Below, one piece after another: positions 59,968 to 64,000 of a stretch of 64,000 bases of DNA. The notes under the pieces were generated by a model. That model did no database searches and was not told the origin of the DNA. It was given only the letters and a program-made list of their open reading frames with translations. Source of the DNA: DASQFQ01 sp038327685 (GTDB lineage Bacteria > Actinomycetota > Thermoleophilia > Solirubrobacterales > Solirubrobacteraceae); the NCBI GenBank assembly GCA_038327685.1, contig JBBQLH010000004.1, positions 8,691 to 72,690 on the forward strand, written 5' to 3'. A program made the position numbers and the translations under genes. How positions within the stretch are numbered: the first letter of the stretch is position 1; each line of letters opens with the position of its first letter.

Positions 59968-61272
59968 GTGATAGTGCCCCCGGCCGCCCGACCCTTCGCG
60001 GCGATCCCCGCCGACGCCGCCGCCGTGCTGCGCCCGGTGCTGCCCGGCCTCGCCGACGAGATGATCCGCGCGATCGCCGTCGAGGTCCCCGACTACGCGC
60101 GTGCGATGGAGGGCGCGTTCGGGCGCGTCGTGCGACTCGGCGTCGAGAGCGCGCTCGGCCGCTTCGTGGACCTCATCGAGGACCCGACGGGCGATGACGG
60201 GGGCGGGAGGGCGACGTACGTGAACCTCGGCCGCGGCGAGATGCGCGCCGGGCGCAGCCTCGACGCCCTGCTGTCCGCCTACCGGCTCGGCTCGCGGCTG
60301 GCGTGGCGGCGCTTCGTCGAGGCTGGCGTGGCGGGCGGCCTCGAGCCCGACGCGATCTACGCGCTCGGCGAGGCGATCTTCGCGTACATCGACGAGCTCT
60401 CCGCCGAGTCGGCCGAGGGCTACGCCGAGGAGCAGTCGGCCTCGGCGGGCGAGCGCCAGCGGCTGCGGCGGCGGCTCGTGCGGCTGCTCGCGCAGGACCC
60501 GCCCGCCGACGAGGAGACCGTCCTCGCGGCCGCGGCGGCCGCCGGCTGGCCGCTGCCGCGCGCCGTTGCCGCGCTCGTGACCGCGCCCAACGCGAGCGGC
60601 GCCGCCGGTCCGGACCGCACGGCGGTGGCGCCCGCCGTCGCGCCCGCCGGCGTCGCGGCCCCCGGCGCCGCACCCTCCACGCTGCCGTCCGCGACCTCCG
60701 AGATGGCAGCCGAAGCCGACGCGCTCGCAGCGCGGCTGGCGCGCCGCATCGGCGAGGAGGCGATCGGAGCGGGGCTCGAGCGGCTCGCGCTCGTGCTCGT
60801 GCCCGACCCGGGCGCGCCGGCGCGGCCCGGGCGGCTGCGCGCCGCGACCGAGGGCCGCCCTGCCGCGCTCGGCCCGGCCGTGCCGCTCGCGCGGGCGGGC
60901 GTGTCGGTGCGCCGGGCGATCGCGACGCACGCGCTGCTCGCGGCGGGGCGGCTCGGCGACGTCCCGTTCGCGCGCGCCGAGGAGCACCTGCCGGCGCTCG
61001 TCATCGCCGCCGATCCGGCGCTCGGGGCGGAGCTCGCCGAGCAGCGCCTGGCGCCGCTCACCACCCTCCCGGAGGGCCCGCGCACGCGGCTGACGGAGAC
61101 CCTGCGCGCCTGGCTCGACCGCCCCGGCCAGGTTCAGGCGGTCGCCACCGTGCTCGACGTGCATCCCCAGACCGTGCGCTACCGCGTGCGGCAGTTGCGC
61201 GAGCTCTTCGGCGACAGCCTCGAGGACCCCGAGGCGCGCTTCGAGCTCGGCCTCGCGCTGCGAGCAGGCTAG
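59968..61272 (+). CDS. PucR/CdaR-type transcriptional regulator
   Basis: 434 residues from GTG 59968 (GTG 59974 equally possible). N-terminal helical sensor part (VRLGVESALGRFVDLIEDP, LLSAYRLGSRLAWRRFVEAG), a Pro/Ala-rich linker near 230 and a C-terminal HTH_30 with LRAWLDRPGQVQAVATVLDV then HPQTVRYRVRQLRELFG, the PucR C-terminal signature. Regulates purine, sugar or other catabolic genes in relatives; here the target is not visible. Confidence 0.87.
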   Translation: MIVPPAARPFAAIPADAAAVLRPVLPGLADEMIRAIAVEVPDYARAMEGAFGRVVRLGVESALGRFVDLIEDPTGDDGGGRATYVNLGRGEMRAGRSLDALLSAYRLGSRLAWRRFVEAGVAGGLEPDAIYALGEAIFAYIDELSAESAEGYAEEQSASAGERQRLRRRLVRLLAQDPPADEETVLAAAAAAGWPLPRAVAALVTAPNASGAAGPDRTAVAPAVAPAGVAAPGAAPSTLPSATSEMAAEADALAARLARRIGEEAIGAGLERLALVLVPDPGAPARPGRLRAATEGRPAALGPAVPLARAGVSVRRAIATHALLAAGRLGDVPFARAEEHLPALVIAADPALGAELAEQRLAPLTTLPEGPRTRLTETLRAWLDRPGQVQAVATVLDVHPQTVRYRVRQLRELFGDSLEDPEARFELGLALRAG

Positions 61273-61283
61273 GCTCTGAGCCG

Positions 61284-62108
61284 ATGCGCCTTCTCGTCAC
61301 GGGCGCTGCGGGCATGCTGGGCCGGTACGTCGTCGCCGCCGCCGAGGGCGCGGGGCACGAGGTCACCGGGCTCGCCCGCCGCGACCTCGATATCGCCGAT
61401 CCCGATGCCGTCCGCGCCGCCGTGCGGGCCGCGCGCCCCGACGCCGTGGTCAACTGCGCGGCCTGGACCGACGTCGACGGGGCCGAGGAGCACGAGGCGG
61501 ACGCCACGCTCATCAACGGCACGGGCGCCGGGCACGTCGCCGCGGCGGCGCCCTACGTCGTGCACGTGTCCTCCGACTACGTCTTCGACGGCCGCGCATC
61601 CGAGCCCTACACCGAGGGCGACGCGACCGGCCCGGCCAGCGCCTACGGACGTTCGAAGCTCGCCGGCGAGCATGCCGTGGCGGCGGCCGGCGACCACGCG
61701 ATCGTGCGCTCCGCCTGGCTGTTCGGCCTCCACGGCAAGAACTTCGTCGCGACGATGTTGCTGCTCGCCGAGGACCGCGACGAGGTCCGCGTCGTCGACG
61801 ACCAGATCGGCTGCCCGACGTTCACGGGCCATCTCGCGCCCGCGCTCGTCGACGTCGCCGAGCGCCGGCTCACCGGCGCGCTCCACGTCGCTGGCAGCGG
61901 CTCGTGCTCGTGGTACGAGCTGGCGCGCGCGGCGTTCGAGGAGGCCCGCGTCGACTGCCGCGTCGTGCCGGTCACCACGGCCGAGTTCCCGCGCCCCGCG
62001 CCGCGGCCCGCCTGGTCCGTCCTGCGCTCCACCCGTCCCGAGGCGCCCGTGCTCCCGCCGTGGCGCGACGGTCTGTCCGCCTACCTGCGATCGGAGGTCC
62101 TCCAGTGA
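61284..62108 (+). CDS. rmlD: dTDP-4-dehydrorhamnose reductase
   Basis: 274 residues from ATG 61284. Rossmann GAAGMLGRYVVAAAEGAG, DLDIADPDAV, AVVNCAAWTDVDGAEE (RmlD pattern), VHVSSDYVFDGRASEPYTEGD and YGRSKLAGEHAV (Tyr-x-x-x-Lys). Last step of dTDP-L-rhamnose synthesis, NADPH-dependent. Translation is coupled to rmlB by a GTGA overlap. Confidence 0.94.
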   Translation: MRLLVTGAAGMLGRYVVAAAEGAGHEVTGLARRDLDIADPDAVRAAVRAARPDAVVNCAAWTDVDGAEEHEADATLINGTGAGHVAAAAPYVVHVSSDYVFDGRASEPYTEGDATGPASAYGRSKLAGEHAVAAAGDHAIVRSAWLFGLHGKNFVATMLLLAEDRDEVRVVDDQIGCPTFTGHLAPALVDVAERRLTGALHVAGSGSCSWYELARAAFEEARVDCRVVPVTTAEFPRPAPRPAWSVLRSTRPEAPVLPPWRDGLSAYLRSEVLQ

Positions 62109-63103
62109 AGCTGCTCGTCTGCGGCGGGGCCGGCTTCATCGGCTCGAACTTCGTCCGCCAGCGCATCACCGAGTGCGGCGACGAGGTCGTCGTGCTCGAC
62201 AAGCTCACCTACGCCGGGCGCGAGGAGAACCTCGCCGACGTGCGCGACAGCGAGGGCTTCGCCTTCGTGCACGCCGGGATCGAGGACCCCGACGCGGTGG
62301 CCGCGGCGATGGAGGGGCGCGACGCGGTCGTGAACTTCGCGGCCGAGACCCACGTCGACCGCTCGATCGCCGAGCCCGATGCCTTCGTCAAGACGCACGC
62401 CCAGGGCACCTACGTGCTGCTCGAGGCGGCGCGCGCGGCCGGCCTGCGCTACGTCCAGGTCTCCACCGACGAGGTCTACGGCTCGATCGACCGCGGCTCC
62501 TTCACCGAGGAGTCCCCGCTCGCCCCGTCCTCGCCGTACTCGGCGACCAAGGCCGGCGCCGACCTGCTCGTATGGAGCTACTTCCACACCTTCGGGCTCC
62601 CCACGCTGATCTGCCGCGGGTCCAACAACTACGGGCCCTACCAGTACCCCGAGAAGCTGATCCCGCTGATGATCCTCAACGCGCTGCACCGCGACAAGCT
62701 GCCCGTCTACGGCGACGGCCAGCAGATCCGCAACTGGATCTACGTCGAGGACTTCGCGCGCGCGATCGGCCAGGTGCTGGAGCACGGCGAGCCGGGCAAC
62801 GTCTACAACGCCGGCGGCCCCGACGAGTGCGCGAACCTCGAGGTCGTCCAGCGCATCATCCAGCTCACCGGCGGCGACGACGACCTGATCGAGTACGTCA
62901 CCGACCGCCCCGGCCACGACCGCCGCTACTCGCTCGCCTCGGACAAGGTGCGCAGGCTCGGCTGGGAGCCGCGGATGCGCTTCGGCGACGGGCTCGCTCA
63001 CACCGTCGCCTGGTACCGCGAGAACGCCGCCTGGTGGGAGCCGGTCCGCTCCGGCGACTACCGTGCCTACTACGAGCGCCAGTACGGGCGCTCGCTCGGC
63101 TAG
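62105..63103 (+). CDS. rmlB: dTDP-glucose 4,6-dehydratase
   Basis: 332 residues from GTG 62105. GGAGFIGSNFVRQRI (NAD site), NFAAETHVDRSIAEPDAF, STDEVYGSIDRGSF (Thr-Asp-Glu catalytic triplet), SPYSATKAGADLLV (Tyr-x-x-x-Lys) and SNNYGPYQYPEKLIPLMI. Makes dTDP-4-keto-6-deoxyglucose. With rmlA at 51.7 kb and rmlD just upstream it covers three of four steps; no rmlC is seen in the window. Confidence 0.95.
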   Translation: MKLLVCGGAGFIGSNFVRQRITECGDEVVVLDKLTYAGREENLADVRDSEGFAFVHAGIEDPDAVAAAMEGRDAVVNFAAETHVDRSIAEPDAFVKTHAQGTYVLLEAARAAGLRYVQVSTDEVYGSIDRGSFTEESPLAPSSPYSATKAGADLLVWSYFHTFGLPTLICRGSNNYGPYQYPEKLIPLMILNALHRDKLPVYGDGQQIRNWIYVEDFARAIGQVLEHGEPGNVYNAGGPDECANLEVVQRIIQLTGGDDDLIEYVTDRPGHDRRYSLASDKVRRLGWEPRMRFGDGLAHTVAWYRENAAWWEPVRSGDYRAYYERQYGRSLG

Positions 63104-63264
63104 ACCCAGGCGCCGCCGCGCATCACGTGGCGGCCGCGCAGCTCGTTGACCTCGCGCCAGGCCTGGATGCGCTGCGGGGTGAGGCGGAGGTAGACGTCGA
63201 CCTCGCGCTCGAGCAGCGCCAGGACGTCGCGCTTGCGCTCTTCCGGCGATCGGGCCGGAGCCAT
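63100..63264 (-). CDS. Hypothetical 54-residue protein
   Basis: ATG 63264, MAPARSPEERKRDVLALLER then EVDVYLRLTPQRIQAWREVN and a short RGRHVMRGGAWV end. Hydrophilic, helical. Overlaps rmlB by 4 bases at the 3' end and starts 2 bases after the lipoprotein stop upstream (same strand), consistent with an operon. No family known. Confidence 0.5.
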   Translation of the reverse strand: MAPARSPEERKRDVLALLEREVDVYLRLTPQRIQAWREVNELRGRHVMRGGAWV

Positions 63265-63266
63265 CC

Positions 63267-63683
63267 CTACTGGGCGCCGAAGTCGGTCAACCGCCACTGA
63301 CCGCCCTCGCGCGCGAGGGCGAAGGTGGTGAGGGCTCCCTTGCGGCCGCCCTTGCGCGCCTTCACGCGGGCCGTCGCGGTCGCGCCGGTGATCGTGACGC
63401 CGGTGACGTCGAGCTCGTAGTCGTCGGCGTCGCTGGTGATCTTGTCCATCTCGTCGACGCAGTCGTGGCCGGGGGTCTTGAGCCTGTCGACGAGCGCGCG
63501 GGCGAGGACGTCGGAGCAGATGTCCGCAGGCTTGCGGCTCTGCGCCGCGGTCTGGAGCTTCTCGATCGTGTCGGCGACGGCCTTCTCGTTGCCCTTGAAG
63601 TTGCCGGCGGACGACGGAGCCTGGCCGCAGCCCGCGATCGCGGCGGCGAGGATCAGCGTGAAGAGCAGGAGGCGCGGGCGCAT
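63267..63683 (-). CDS. Small lipoprotein
   Basis: 138 residues from ATG 63683. Lipobox LLLFTLILAAAIAGCGQ; mature domain KAVADTIEKLQTAAQSRKPA, ICSDVLARALVDRLK, C-terminal strand region GGQWRLTDFGAQ resembles small NTF2/DUF4878-like lipoproteins. Two Cys (ICSDV and DCVDE) in the mature part may form a disulfide. Divergent from the TetR gene with 41 bases between. Function unknown. Confidence 0.75.
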   Translation of the reverse strand: MRPRLLLFTLILAAAIAGCGQAPSSAGNFKGNEKAVADTIEKLQTAAQSRKPADICSDVLARALVDRLKTPGHDCVDEMDKITSDADDYELDVTGVTITGATATARVKARKGGRKGALTTFALAREGGQWRLTDFGAQ

Positions 63684-63724
63684 GCGGGGCCAGAGGGTAG
63701 TCCCTCCAACTACCATCGGAGGGC

Positions 63725-64000
63725 ATGGGCGAGCAGGAGAACGCACCCCGAGGGCGCCACGCGCCGCCGCTGGAAGTCCGCCAGGACCGCCAGCGCGCCC
63801 GCCTGTTCTCGGCGGCCTCGGCGGTGTTCGCCCGCAACGGCTTCGCCGACGCGACCGCGGAGGCGATCGCGCGCGAGGCCGGGATGTCGAAGGCGACGTT
63901 CTACGAGCACTTCGGCAACAAGGAGGAGTGCATCCTCGCGCTCTTCGACGCCGCGATCGACGTCGTGATCGAGGGGATCGCGCAGGCCGCGATGCAGCAC
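63725..64000 (+). CDS. TetR-family regulator, 3' end beyond the window
   Basis: First 92 residues from ATG 63725. HTH with ARLFSAASAVFARNGFADAT, AEAIAREAGMSKATFYEHFG and NKEECILALFDAAIDVV, a standard TetR N-terminus. The ligand domain lies beyond 64000. Control target unknown; the divergent lipoprotein gene is the nearest. Confidence 0.88.
   Translation, partial: MGEQENAPRGRHAPPLEVRQDRQRARLFSAASAVFARNGFADATAEAIAREAGMSKATFYEHFGNKEECILALFDAAIDVVIEGIAQAAMQH

Overview
The window is very G+C-rich DNA with short intergenic gaps, many GTG starts and frequent 4-base ATGA/GTGA gene overlaps. Gene content (fused PafBC-type double-WYL regulator, DUF2277, WS/DGAT acyltransferase, long RmlA, many MFS pumps, NarL-type signalling) fits a high-GC actinobacterium. 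A soil-type Solirubrobacterales/Thermoleophilia member is my best guess, but this is inference and no marker gene settles it.

2.0-17.2 kb looks accessory and scarred. After an efflux ABC cassette (1-2084) comes a degenerate copy of a tRNA-Phe 3' end (2468-2509); a better copy lies 12 kb further on (14517-14564). Between them are a two-component system, a truncated kinase fragment, a tyrosine recombinase, a decayed second copy of the recombinase 3' end, SnoaL-like proteins and a broken SnoaL copy, a methyltransferase with an in-frame TGA, and a sulfur/metalloid cluster: persulfide dioxygenase-like MBL, MFS, ArsR-rhodanese, DUF1059-like, an ArsM-like methyltransferase with an in-frame TGA at a Cys position, and DsrE-like. 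Both TGA codons are followed by SECIS-like hairpins at suitable spacing, so selenocysteine insertion is a real possibility. From 14.6 to 17.2 kb lie a broken MFS gene, a DUF1232-like fragment, a MerR-controlled metal-resistance operon and a truncated ynfA that runs directly into a sugar ABC permease missing its start.

17.2-45 kb is mostly intact: sugar ABC transporter remnant plus two aldose epimerases, FkbM methyltransferase, SPT/AONS-like aminotransferase, a GGDEF-EAL protein, MFS, phosphoesterases, a PAP2-PgsA fusion, an anti-sigma-like kinase, a DHA2 pump with TetR, polysaccharide deacetylase, amidohydrolase, a membrane coiled-coil protein paired with an SBP-VWA protein, RNase D, SDR, WS/DGAT acyltransferase and an L,D-transpeptidase.

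45-64 kb holds a second DHA2 pump, EcsC, SDR, an OB-HD nuclease, PafBC, rmlA, and a compact set of small paralogous peptides sharing an LPDRE-MS motif next to an M50 metalloprotease with a PqqD-like N-terminal region, a secreted Cys-pair protein and a lipoprotein. This last set looks like a peptide-modification or export cassette. It is followed by a frameshifted MFS, a fatty-acid desaturase, a PucR-type regulator, rmlD and rmlB (rmlC is not in the window), small proteins and a TetR cut by the window end.
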